Source: Thermoanaerobacterales bacterium | Lineage (GTDB): Bacteria; Actinomycetota; Acidimicrobiia; Acidimicrobiales; JACDCH01 | Direction of reading: 5' to 3' | Assembly: GCA_017577565.1 (NCBI GenBank) | Contig: PKRH01000100.1 | Coordinates: 1 to 13,459 of the forward strand | Length of the DNA stretch: 13,459 nucleotides | In this document: in pieces, positions 1 through 5,987 of the stretch | Numbering within the stretch: the first letter of the stretch is position 1 | How the letters are laid out: every line of letters begins with the position of its first letter | The notes under the pieces: model-generated | The model's database searches: none | Told to the model about the DNA's origin: nothing | The model's input: only the letters and a program-made list of their open reading frames with translations | Program-made: the position numbers and the translations under genes

Positions 1-326
1 GTGGCGCGGGCGGTGGCGAGGGCGGCGGCCGGCGAGGTGGCGCGGCGCGTCGCCGCCTGCGTGGCGCCCGACGTCCCCGCCCTGCCCCGGACCGTTGCCC
101 TGCGTCATGCCGCTGTTCCCCAGCTGCCCTCCGGTGCGGGGACCACCCCCGCCCACCGACCGCCCTGCTCGGCAGCCGCTGGAGCGTACTCGTCACCCCC
201 GTCGCCGACCCATCCCCGTCGGCCGCGGCCGTCCCGGGTGCGCCCGGGGCGTGGTCACCGGCCGCGCCGGCCGTCGCCTCGGCCACGGTGCGTGGTCGCA
301 CCGCCCGTCGAGGCCGCAAGCAGTCG

Positions 327-356
327 TTGCCCGTCCCGATATGACACGGGTAGCAT
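327..356 (+). promoter_or_regulatory. Promoter for the small membrane peptide/PH-domain operon
   Basis: A TTGCCC -35 box (327-332) is separated by 18 bases from a TAGCAT -10 box (351-356). This lies in one of the few less GC-rich patches of the region. The predicted transcription start is near 363, giving a leader of roughly 55 nt before the ATG at 419. Both boxes are read directly; promoter function is inferred. Confidence 0.55.
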
Positions 357-401
357 TTGCCGCGCTCGGGACCCTGCTCGGGGGTGGGCACGGCACGACA
401 C

Positions 402-406
402 GGAGG
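402..406 (+). promoter_or_regulatory. Ribosome-binding site (GGAGG) for the small membrane peptide
   Basis: GGAGG lies 12 bases before the ATG at 419, a slightly long spacing. It supports the ATG at 419 over the in-frame ATG at 440 and over the much longer upstream extension of the same frame. Confidence 0.5.
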
Positions 407-418
407 CCGTGGACGGCG

Positions 419-592
419 ATGGACGCGAAGAAGGCTTTCATGGTGACAGCAGCGGCGTTCCTCGTCCTGTCGATGTGGCACAACCCCACGGGCACCGCGA
501 ATGCGTTCAGTGACTTCCTCGGGAACGTCGGTGGCTTCCTCGAAGACGCCATCGACAAGTTCACCGAGTTCTTCCGGAGCCTGACCGCGTGA
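419..592 (+). CDS. Small membrane peptide (57 aa), unknown function
   Basis: The 57-residue product starts MDAKKAF. A single hydrophobic helix follows (about residues 6-20, ending FLVLSMW), then a short polar HNPTG turn, an AxAF segment (residues 27-30), and a C-terminal amphipathic helix (about 31-56) with regular Phe/Leu spacing and acidic residues. The N-terminal part could be an uncleaved anchor or a signal peptide with cleavage near ANA-F. The stop codon overlaps the GTG start of the next gene by 4 bases (GTGA), so translation of the two is probably coupled. The downstream partner is a membrane PH-domain protein, which suggests a shared membrane role. The start is supported by GGAGG at 402-406 and the promoter at 327-356. 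No family name is recognised with certainty. That it is a real gene rests on codon content, the clean helix pattern and the coupling. Confidence 0.72.
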   Translation: MDAKKAFMVTAAAFLVLSMWHNPTGTANAFSDFLGNVGGFLEDAIDKFTEFFRSLTA

Positions 593-1695
593 GTCCCCTG
601 CGCCGTTCGCGCGCAGACGAGCCGGATCTCGCCGGCCAGCTCTCCCCCGCCTACCCGCAGGAAGCCCCCGATCCCTACGAGAGCGCGGCCGACCCGTCAC
701 GCCAAGTGGCTTCCGCGCGCGACCAGCGCAAGGTCGTCGAGACGCGCGACGTCGGCGACGTCGGCGCCGAGCCCGGCGAGCAGCCGCCGTCGGCGTTCCG
801 GCGCTTCCTCACCGCCCTGGGCGAGGCCCGCCGGCGCGTGCTGCCCCTCCCCGACGAGGTCATCGACCAGTACCTGGGCAGCGGCGAGCGGGTGATCTAC
901 AACGACCACCCCTCGTTCCGGTCATTCGTTGTCGCCAACACCCTCCACTTCGCCGGCTTCCTCGTCCTCGCCGTCATCTTCCTGGCCACCACGTTCAGTG
1001 GTTCCCTGGTGGCCGCCGGCTTCATCCTGCTGGTGCTCTCGGTGCTGTTGCTGGTGCTCGTCCTGAAGCGCCTGAGCAACCGATACACCAGCTACGTCAT
1101 CACCGACACGAGGATCCTGCGCATCTCCGGGATCATCAGCCGCTCGGCGCACTCCATCCCCTGGGTCCGCGTCACCGACCTCACCATCGAGGAGAGCTTC
1201 CTCGGGCGATTGTTCGGTTACGCCACCCTCCGCATCGAGTCGGCCAACGAGGAATCGGGCCTGAAGGACCTGGAGGGCGTCAGCAACCCGCTCCTGTTCA
1301 ACCAGTACGTCATCGACATGGTGGTGGCGAAGCAGGGCCCGACCGAGCCCCGCTGGGCCCAGACCGGCGAGCCGGCGCCGATGCCGGTCGAGCGCGGCCT
1401 GCGGCGGCTCCGCCGGCGCAAGCGGGCGGTCTCCGGCCGCGAGCTCTACGAGCGCACGGCCGCGGCGACCGGGACCGGGGACCGGACGGCCGCGGCCTCG
1501 TCCGGCGGCGACGCAGGCGGCGGCGGGAGCACGCCGGCCGGCGAGGGAACCGGCGGCGGCGCCACCTCGTCCGGCGGCCAGGAGCGCAAGGGCTACCAGC
1601 CGGAGCCGCCGCTCGGGGAGGACGACTTCGACGACCTCGACCCCGAGGCGCTGGCGGCCCGGCTGCGCGACAGCGACCTGCCCTGGAAGTCCTGA
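589..1695 (+). CDS. PH-domain (bPH2/DUF304-like) membrane protein
   Basis: A 368-residue protein with four parts. Residues 1-70 are polar and probably disordered. A short stretch (about 85-110) contains the GERVIYNDHPSF motif typical of bacterial PH-domain membrane proteins. Two transmembrane helices follow (about 113-134 and 139-160). The PH fold spans about 165-247, with YVITDTRILRISGIISR and a VRVTDLTIEES segment typical of the family. The tail (250-368) is charged, then Gly/Ser-rich (about 290-330), and ends in a conserved-looking acidic block (DDFDDLDPEALAARL) closing with LPWKS. Bacterial PH domains of this kind are membrane-anchored and mostly of unknown function. The start is GTG 589, overlapping the stop of the membrane peptide by 4 bases, so the two are likely made together. 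The PH assignment is firm; the role is unknown. Confidence 0.88.
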   Translation: MSPLRRSRADEPDLAGQLSPAYPQEAPDPYESAADPSRQVASARDQRKVVETRDVGDVGAEPGEQPPSAFRRFLTALGEARRRVLPLPDEVIDQYLGSGERVIYNDHPSFRSFVVANTLHFAGFLVLAVIFLATTFSGSLVAAGFILLVLSVLLLVLVLKRLSNRYTSYVITDTRILRISGIISRSAHSIPWVRVTDLTIEESFLGRLFGYATLRIESANEESGLKDLEGVSNPLLFNQYVIDMVVAKQGPTEPRWAQTGEPAPMPVERGLRRLRRRKRAVSGRELYERTAAATGTGDRTAAASSGGDAGGGGSTPAGEGTGGGATSSGGQERKGYQPEPPLGEDDFDDLDPEALAARLRDSDLPWKS

Positions 1696-1705
1696 CCGCG
1701 CCCCA

Positions 1706-1732
1706 CCGGCCCGGGCGGCGGTGCCGGGCCGG
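1706..1732. terminator. Hairpin between convergent genes, possible bidirectional terminator
   Basis: Perfect 9-bp arms (CCGGCCCGG at 1706-1714 and CCGGGCCGG at 1724-1732) flank a 9-nt loop. It lies in the 57-base gap between the convergent ends of the PH-domain gene and the nitronate monooxygenase gene. There is no T-tract, as is usual for putative actinobacterial terminators. Confidence 0.5.
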
Positions 1733-1752
1733 CGGCGCGACCGGTGCCCGGG

Positions 1753-2886
1753 TCAGGCCAGCGCCCGCTCGTTCAGCCGGTTCAGGCGCTCGCAGGCCTC
1801 GAGGTACTCGTCGACGAGCCGCTGCACGACGTCGGCGGCCCGCTCGACCCGGTTCATCTGGCCGACGACCTGCCCGACCGGGTTGAAGTTCACGTCCTTG
1901 GCCGCCTCGGGGTAGCGGTGGCCCCGCTGCACGGCCTCGAGGGCGACCATCATCTGCAGGGGCATGGGCAGCGGGTCGGGCGTGTCGGGCCGCTCCCACG
2001 CCTCGGTCCAGTCGTTGCGCAGCATGCGGCAGGGCTTGCCGGTGAACGACCGGGACCGCACGGTGTCGTGGCTGGTGGCCTCGAGGTAGGTCTGCATCTG
2101 CGCCGGGGGCACGTCGGCCTCCTCGACCGTCAGCCACACCGAGCCCGTCCACGCGCCCTGCGCGCCCATGGCCAGGGCCGCCGCCACCTGCCGGCCGTTG
2201 CCGATGCCGCCGGCGGCCAGGACGGGCAGCGGGTCGACGGCGTCGATGACCTGCGGCCACAGCACCATCGAGGCGATCTCGCCGCAGTGGCCGCCGCCCT
2301 CGGTGCCCTGGCACACGACGAAGTCGAGCCCGGCCTCCTTGTGGCGCAGCGCGTGCTTGACCGAGCCGCACAGGGCCCCGAGCAGGCGGCCGGTCGACCT
2401 GATCTGCTCGACGACGTCGGCCGGCGGCGTGCCGAGCGCGTTGGCCACCAGGCGGGCCTTGTCGTGGCGCAGGATGACCTCGATCTGCGGGGCCGCGGTG
2501 ACCGACGTCCAGCCGAGCAGCCGGTGGTGGCGCTCCTCCTCGGGCAGCTCGGGGACGCCGTGGTCGGCGAGGATCTTCTTGCCGAAGGCCACGTGCTCCT
2601 CGGGGATGTGCTTGGCCATCTCGGCCTCGAGCTCCTCGGGGGTGAGGTGGTCGAGGTCCATGCCCTCGTACTTCGACGGGATGACGATGTCGACGCCGTA
2701 GGGCTTGTCGCCGACGTGCTCGTCGAGCCAGGCGAGCTCGACCTCGAGCTGCTCGGGGCTGAAGCCGACGGCGCCGAGGACGCCGATCCCGCCGGCCCTG
2801 GTCACGGCGGCGACGACGTCGCGGCAGTGGCTGAAGGCGAAGATCGGGAACTCGATCCCCAGCTGGTCGCAGATCGGGGTGCGCAT
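1753..2886 (-). CDS. Nitronate monooxygenase family FMN enzyme
   Basis: A 377-residue TIM-barrel flavoprotein of the nitronate monooxygenase (2-nitropropane dioxygenase) family. These enzymes oxidise nitronates, including the toxin propionate-3-nitronate, with FMN and oxygen. The N-terminus MRTPICDQLGIEFPIF is typical. AGGIGVLGA (31-39) is the first glycine-rich FMN loop. GTEGGGHCGE (194-203) carries the expected catalytic His at about 200. AAGGIGNGRQVAAALAMGA (224-242) forms the phosphate-binding part. The C-terminal region (about 280-377) is longer than in the smallest members but matches actinobacterial homologues in style. It follows the TetR gene by 28 bases on the same strand, with GGGAGG 7 bases before its ATG, so the pair forms an operon. 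The physiological substrate is not evident; many family members act on other flavin substrates. Confidence 0.88.
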   Translation of the reverse strand: MRTPICDQLGIEFPIFAFSHCRDVVAAVTRAGGIGVLGAVGFSPEQLEVELAWLDEHVGDKPYGVDIVIPSKYEGMDLDHLTPEELEAEMAKHIPEEHVAFGKKILADHGVPELPEEERHHRLLGWTSVTAAPQIEVILRHDKARLVANALGTPPADVVEQIRSTGRLLGALCGSVKHALRHKEAGLDFVVCQGTEGGGHCGEIASMVLWPQVIDAVDPLPVLAAGGIGNGRQVAAALAMGAQGAWTGSVWLTVEEADVPPAQMQTYLEATSHDTVRSRSFTGKPCRMLRNDWTEAWERPDTPDPLPMPLQMMVALEAVQRGHRYPEAAKDVNFNPVGQVVGQMNRVERAADVVQRLVDEYLEACERLNRLNERALA

Positions 2887-2893
2887 AACGGTG

Positions 2894-2899
2894 CCTCCC
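2894..2899 (-). promoter_or_regulatory. Ribosome-binding site (GGGAGG) for the nitronate monooxygenase gene
   Basis: Read on the minus strand, GGGAGG stands 7 bases before the ATG at 2886. This fixes the start and shows that the gene is translated from its own site within the TetR operon transcript. Confidence 0.7.
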
Positions 2900-2914
2900 T
2901 GGTGGGTCGGTCGG

Positions 2915-3601
2915 TCAGGTCGGGTCGGGGAACACGACGGCCGCGGTGGCCTCGGCCGTCTGGCCGATGCGCTCGGCGCGGCCCTCGTCCCCCAGCAGGA
3001 GCTCCTGCAGGAACAGGGCGAGCAGCTGGCCGGTGACGACGGCGGTGACGTGCGCCGGCGACGGCCCCGGCCGGTCGGGGCCCAGCTCGGGGAACAGCTC
3101 CCGCAGCCGGGCGCCGACCGCCTCCTCGAGCAGGCCGGCCAGGCGCCGGGCCTCGGCGAGGGCGACGGCGTCGTCGCGCAGGCTCTCGCCGATGAGCAGG
3201 CGCCAGAGCCGCAGCTCGCCCAGCGCCTGCGTCGTCAGGTCGGCGACGAAGGCGGCCAGCCGCTCGCGGGGCGGCAGCCCGGGGTCGACGTCGGGGGTCA
3301 GCCGCCGCAGGCCGGCGTCGTAGCGGCGCTCGCCGACGATGGCGGCGAGCAGGTCGGACTTGGAGCCGAAGTAGTGGTAGAGGGTGGCGATGGTGAGCCC
3401 GCAGGCGGCGGCGAGCTGGCGCATCGTCATGCCCCGCACGCCGTGGGCGGCCATCAGCTCGGTGGCCGCGGCGAGGATGCGGGCCCGCTGCGAGCGGTCG
3501 CCGGGGGCGTCGCCCGCCGGGCCGTCCCTCGTCGTCGCCTCGGGCGTCGCGCCCGTGGGCGTCGCGTCGTCTGCCGTCGTCCCGGCGGCCCCCCTCCGCA
3601 C
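2915..3601 (-). CDS. TetR/AcrR family transcriptional regulator
   Basis: The 228-residue protein begins with about 36 low-complexity residues (Ala/Thr/Gly/Pro/Asp), then the TetR DNA-binding domain (about 37-87). Its helix-turn-helix includes MTMRQLAAACGLTIATLYHYF (58-78) and the following SKSDLL. A helical ligand-binding/dimer domain (about 105-225) follows and is too divergent to name a ligand. The start is GTG 3601; no other Met or Val codon occurs before residue 50, and this GTG stands exactly 7 bases after a TACGGT -10 box. It is the first gene of an operon with the nitronate monooxygenase and probably represses that operon, itself included, until an effector such as a nitro compound or related metabolite binds. 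The effector is inferred from context only. Confidence 0.9.
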   Translation of the reverse strand: MRRGAAGTTADDATPTGATPEATTRDGPAGDAPGDRSQRARILAAATELMAAHGVRGMTMRQLAAACGLTIATLYHYFGSKSDLLAAIVGERRYDAGLRRLTPDVDPGLPPRERLAAFVADLTTQALGELRLWRLLIGESLRDDAVALAEARRLAGLLEEAVGARLRELFPELGPDRPGPSPAHVTAVVTGQLLALFLQELLLGDEGRAERIGQTAEATAAVVFPDPT

Positions 3602-3608
3602 GGCCTCG

Positions 3609-3614
3609 ACCGTA
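3609..3614 (-). promoter_or_regulatory. -10 box (TACGGT) of a leaderless promoter for the TetR operon
   Basis: On the minus strand, TACGGT is followed by 7 bases and then the GTG start at 3601, so transcription should begin at or next to the start codon. No good -35 box is seen 16-18 bases upstream; that space is occupied by the inverted repeat at 3616-3635. Confidence 0.5.
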
Positions 3615-3615
3615 G

Positions 3616-3635
3616 CCGATCGATCGTTTGATCGG
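3616..3635. promoter_or_regulatory. Putative TetR operator (inverted repeat CCGATC-N8-GATCGG)
   Basis: A 20-base inverted repeat with 6-bp arms and an 8-base centre lies immediately upstream of the -10 box of the TetR gene. It sits in a locally AT-richer patch containing nested GATC/CGATCG palindromes. Size, symmetry and position match a self-regulating TetR operator. Binding is inferred. Confidence 0.5.
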
Positions 3636-3644
3636 GAGCGGGCG

Positions 3645-3673
3645 GGCGCGCCGGGGTCCGCCCGCGGCGCGCC
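3645..3673 (-). terminator. Possible terminator hairpin after the MBL-fold gene
   Basis: GGCGCGCC occurs at 3645-3652 and again at 3666-3673. Each copy is self-complementary, so the pair can form an 8-bp stem with a 13-base loop. It lies downstream of the MBL-fold gene stop and upstream of the TetR promoter. There is no T-tract, and random GC-rich sequence can produce such pairs. Confidence 0.25.
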
Positions 3674-3718
3674 GAGGGGGCCCGGCCCGGTCCCGCCGGC
3701 CGTGGGGTCAGCGACCGG

Positions 3719-4459
3719 TCAGCGGCCGAACATGGCCAGCCACTCGGCCTCGGTCCTCGGCTTGAACACGAAGTTCATCCGCCGGGTCTCGCCCATCGTC
3801 GCCGAGGGCTCGGCCGAGTAGAGGTGGCCGGGGAAGAGGATCGCGTCGTCGGGGATCCGGGCCAGCTTCTTCGTCAGGCTCTCGTAGAGCTGGGCCGGGT
3901 CGCCGCCGGGCAGGTCGGTGCGCCCGCAGCCCTCGAGGAAGAGCGTGTCGCCCGACACCAGGTAGCGGCCGTCGACGAAGAAGCACTGGCTGCCCGGCGT
4001 GTGCCCGGGGGTGTGGATGAGTTCGACGCGCAGGTCGCCGACGGTCACGACGTCGCCGCTGTCGTGCAGCACGAGGTCGGACTCGCTGGCCCCGGTGACC
4101 CGCTGCACCCACGGGGACTCGTCCCGCTGCACGTGGATCGGCACCGGGTTGAGGGTGAGCAGCTCGCGCACCCCGCTGATCCGGTAGCCCATCATGTCGC
4201 CGCCCACGTGGTCGGGGTGGTAGTGCGTGGCCAGCGCGCCGGTGACGCGCATGCCGTCGGCCGCGGCCACGTCGAGCAGCCCCCGGATGTCGTAGGCCGG
4301 GTCGACGACGAGCGCCTCGCCGGTGGCCCGGTCGCCGATCAGGTAGACGAAGTTGACCATCTGGCGGGCCACCCGGTCGGAGGTGGCGAAGTCCCGGCCC
4401 GCCAGCAGCTGGCGGAAGTACAGGCGGTCGTCGCGGTCGGCGGCGTCCACGGAGCTCAT
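3719..4459 (-). CDS. MBL-fold metallohydrolase (glyoxalase II / persulfide dioxygenase-like)
   Basis: A 246-residue metallo-beta-lactamase-fold protein with a full ligand set: THYHPDH (His79, His81, Asp83, His84), PGHTPGS (His153), SGD (Asp171) and FPGH (His212). The GCGRTDLPGG segment (177-186) resembles the one conserved in the ETHE1 persulfide dioxygenase and glyoxalase II branches. It probably hydrolyses a thioester or oxidises a persulfide of a low-molecular-weight thiol; the sequence alone does not choose between these. The frame is open far upstream, but ATG 4459 is preferred: it stands 7 bases after a TAGCCT -10 box, and the residues from there match the compact family size. It diverges from the HAD-family gene across 60 bases. 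The TetR operon lies downstream on the same strand, separated by its own promoter. Confidence 0.86.
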   Translation of the reverse strand: MSSVDAADRDDRLYFRQLLAGRDFATSDRVARQMVNFVYLIGDRATGEALVVDPAYDIRGLLDVAAADGMRVTGALATHYHPDHVGGDMMGYRISGVRELLTLNPVPIHVQRDESPWVQRVTGASESDLVLHDSGDVVTVGDLRVELIHTPGHTPGSQCFFVDGRYLVSGDTLFLEGCGRTDLPGGDPAQLYESLTKKLARIPDDAILFPGHLYSAEPSATMGETRRMNFVFKPRTEAEWLAMFGR

Positions 4460-4466
4460 CGAGCCG

Positions 4467-4472
4467 AGGCTA
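4467..4472 (-). promoter_or_regulatory. -10 box (TAGCCT) of a leaderless promoter for the MBL-fold gene
   Basis: On the minus strand, TAGCCT is followed by 7 bases and then ATG 4459. No ribosome-binding site is visible before the ATG, as expected for a leaderless message. The -35 region is poor. Confidence 0.5.
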
Positions 4473-4482
4473 CCGGCGCGGC

Positions 4483-4512
4483 TTGCCCCGGCTGCAGCCC
4501 GGTCGGGATGGT
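4483..4512 (+). promoter_or_regulatory. Promoter of the HAD-family gene (leaderless)
   Basis: TTGCCC (4483-4488), an 18-base spacer, then GATGGT (4507-4512), followed by 7 bases and ATG 4520. The -35 box and spacing equal those of the promoter at 327-356; the -10 box is weak at its first base. It interleaves with the divergent MBL-gene promoter. Confidence 0.42.
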
Positions 4513-4519
4513 TGGGGGG

Positions 4520-5242
4520 ATGGCCGACGCCGACCCCCTGCCGTTCACCCGCGACGACATCGACGCCGTCAGCCTGGACGCCGGCGGCGTCCTGGTGGTG
4601 CCCGACCAGGGCATGCTCGCCCACGCGCTGCGCCGGGCCGGCGTGCCCCACGACCCCGCCCGGTTCTTCGAGGCCCACTACCGGGCCATGGCCGAGGTCG
4701 ACCGGGCCCGCTCCGCACCGGAGGAGTTCACCGACTACACCCGGGCCTTCCTGCGGGCCGCCGGCGTGCCCGACGAGATGCTCGAGGCCGGCGGCGCGGC
4801 GCTGTCGACCGTGCTCGTGCCGGCCGTCTGGCACCAGCCGGTGCCGGGGGCCAAGGTCGCGGCCGCCCGCCTGGCGGCGGCGGGCCTGCGGCTGGCGGTG
4901 ACCAGCAACGCCGACGGGCGGGTCGCCGACATGCTGGCCCGGCACGAGATCGTGCAGGTCGGCGACGGTCCGGGCGTGCCGGTCGAGCACGTGTCCGACT
5001 CGGGGGCCATCGGCGTGCACAAGCCCGACCCGGGCATCTTCGAGGTCACCGCCCGGGCGCTCGGCCTGCCGCCCGGGCGCATCTGCCACATCGGCGACGC
5101 CGGGGGCTACGACGCCGACGGCGCCGCCGGGGCCGGGATGGTGGCCGTCCACGTCGACCCGCTGGGGCTGTGCCCGGCCGACCACGTCCACGTCGCCTCG
5201 CTGGCCGACTTCGCCGACCGGCTGCTCGGCACCGCATCTTGA
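4520..5242 (+). CDS. HAD-superfamily hydrolase (phosphatase-like)
   Basis: A 240-residue haloacid-dehalogenase-fold protein. Motif I is SLDAGGVL (18-25), with Asp20 as the expected nucleophile; the second Asp of the usual DxD is Gly, as in the known DxGGV subgroup. Motif II is TSN (128-130), motif III is the Lys of HKPDPGIF (168), and motif IV is HIGDAGGYDADGA, with Asp193 and Asp198 probably holding Mg2+. A helical cap lies between motifs I and II (about 30-105). The substrate is unknown; family members act on sugar phosphates, phosphoglycolate, nucleotides and similar compounds. Two close ATGs are possible, 4508 and 4520; 4520 is chosen because 4508 lies inside the -10 box and 4520 is 7 bases after it. 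The downstream DsbA-like gene has its own promoter overlapping this stop codon. Confidence 0.83.
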   Translation: MADADPLPFTRDDIDAVSLDAGGVLVVPDQGMLAHALRRAGVPHDPARFFEAHYRAMAEVDRARSAPEEFTDYTRAFLRAAGVPDEMLEAGGAALSTVLVPAVWHQPVPGAKVAAARLAAAGLRLAVTSNADGRVADMLARHEIVQVGDGPGVPVEHVSDSGAIGVHKPDPGIFEVTARALGLPPGRICHIGDAGGYDADGAAGAGMVAVHVDPLGLCPADHVHVASLADFADRLLGTAS

Positions 5243-5268
5243 CCCTCGGGTCAAGGTCCTCGTACGGT
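5239..5268 (+). promoter_or_regulatory. Promoter of the DsbA-like/MDMPI operon
   Basis: TTGACC (5239-5244), an 18-base spacer, then TACGGT (5263-5268), followed by 8 bases and ATG 5277. This is the best match to a housekeeping actinobacterial promoter in the window. Its -35 box overlaps the stop codon of the HAD-family gene. The message should be leaderless or nearly so. Confidence 0.65.
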
Positions 5269-5276
5269 CCCGGCCG

Positions 5277-5987
5277 ATGACGCGGTCCAGTGAGGGGTGG
5301 GGTGGCCCCGACGGCGCGGTGACCGAGGTCGACGTGCACGTCGACCTCATGTGCCCGTGGGCCTACCAGACGTCGGTGTGGCTGCGCGCCGTGCGGGAGG
5401 CCAGCGGGCTGCGCCTGCGCTGGCGGTGGTTCAGCCTCGAGGAGGTGAACCACGTCGAGGGCAAGAAGCACCCCTGGGAGCGGCCCTGGGCGTGGGGCTG
5501 GTCGCTGCTGCGCATCGGCGCCTGGCTCGCCCGCGACTCGGCCGAGGCCGTCGACCGCTGGTGCGAGGCGGCCGGCCGGGCCCTCCACGTCGAGGGGCGC
5601 AAGGTCCACACGCCCGAGGTGGCCCGCGAGGTGCTCGCCGAGGCCGGGTTCGACCCCGGCGTCGCCGACGCCGCGATCGCCGACGCCTCGACGCACGACG
5701 ACGTGCGGGCCGACCACGAGCGCGTCGTGGCCCTCGGCGGCTTCGGCGTGCCGACGCTGGTCTTCCCGGGCGAGCGGGCGCTGTTCGGCCCGGTCGTGCG
5801 CGAGGCCCCGACCGACCCCGACGAGGCGCTGCGCCTGTGGGAGCTGGTCACCGGCTGGCTGGAGTTCCCGGCGCTCTACGAGGTGCGGCGGCCCAAGACC
5901 GACCGGGACTGGCAGCAGATCGGCGAGCGCTTCGCCCCCTACCTGGCGGCCCGCGACTGGCCGACCATCCAACGGGAGGTGCCCTGA
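5277..5987 (+). CDS. DsbA-family thioredoxin-fold protein with a CPWA active site
   Basis: A 236-residue DsbA-like protein. The active-site stretch is DLMCPWAYQTS (23-33), with a single Cys26 where classical DsbA has CxxC. The cis-proline loop is GFGVPT (155-160), and the inserted helical domain lies between them (about 55-140). No signal peptide is seen, so it is probably cytoplasmic. Actinobacterial relatives include the mycothiol-dependent nitroreductase Rv2466c group (which has CPWC), and the CPxA form also recalls FrnE and HCCA-isomerase-type proteins. A one-cysteine site points to a glutathione- or mycothiol-style mechanism rather than disulfide formation. ATG 5277 is set by the promoter 8 bases before it. 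Its stop abuts the GTG of a mycothiol-dependent isomerase-family gene, which supports a mycothiol link. The substrate is unknown. Confidence 0.83.
   Translation: MTRSSEGWGGPDGAVTEVDVHVDLMCPWAYQTSVWLRAVREASGLRLRWRWFSLEEVNHVEGKKHPWERPWAWGWSLLRIGAWLARDSAEAVDRWCEAAGRALHVEGRKVHTPEVAREVLAEAGFDPGVADAAIADASTHDDVRADHERVVALGGFGVPTLVFPGERALFGPVVREAPTDPDEALRLWELVTGWLEFPALYEVRRPKTDRDWQQIGERFAPYLAARDWPTIQREVP
5974..5979 (+). promoter_or_regulatory. Ribosome-binding site (GGGAGG) for the MDMPI-family gene
   Basis: GGGAGG lies 8 bases before GTG 5988, inside the last codons of the DsbA-like gene. It fixes the GTG start directly after the upstream stop. Confidence 0.65.

Larger units (their letters stand above)
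1..418. other. Upstream stretch without a convincing gene
   Basis: No recognisable protein is encoded here. A + frame is open from base 1 to 513, but its product is a run of Ala/Arg/Pro with no domain, and it overlaps the better-supported small gene in another frame. Bases 1-110 are open in more than one frame on both strands and could be the edge of a neighbouring gene, either a + gene end or a minus gene start. The sequence cannot decide between these. Bases 110-320 are GC-rich with no clear repeat structure. The only supported signals are the promoter at 327-356 and the ribosome-binding site at 402-406. Confidence 0.5.

Noticed and set aside
95..418. Upstream extension of the small membrane peptide frame
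   Set aside because: The residues are Arg/Pro-rich noise, and the promoter at 327-356 lies inside it. The ATG at 419 has a ribosome-binding site.
1..513. Long + frame open from the window start
   Set aside because: The translation is low-complexity Ala/Arg/Pro, then runs out of frame through the promoter and the small membrane peptide gene. It has no domain or ribosome-binding site.
1744..3036. Long + frame of 430 codons opposite the nitronate monooxygenase
   Set aside because: The minus strand encodes a clear nitronate monooxygenase; the + frame is its GC-driven mirror with repetitive Gly/Val/Leu/Asp content.
4571..4600. HAD motif I lacking the second aspartate as a sign of a dead enzyme
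   Set aside because: The DxGGV form is known in active HAD subgroups, and the other motifs (TSN, Lys, GD..D) are intact.
4460..5350. N-terminal extension of the MBL-fold frame to 543 residues
   Set aside because: The extra part is antisense to the HAD-family gene and to the 5' end of the DsbA-like gene and has no domain. The compact start at 4459 matches the family and has a -10 box.
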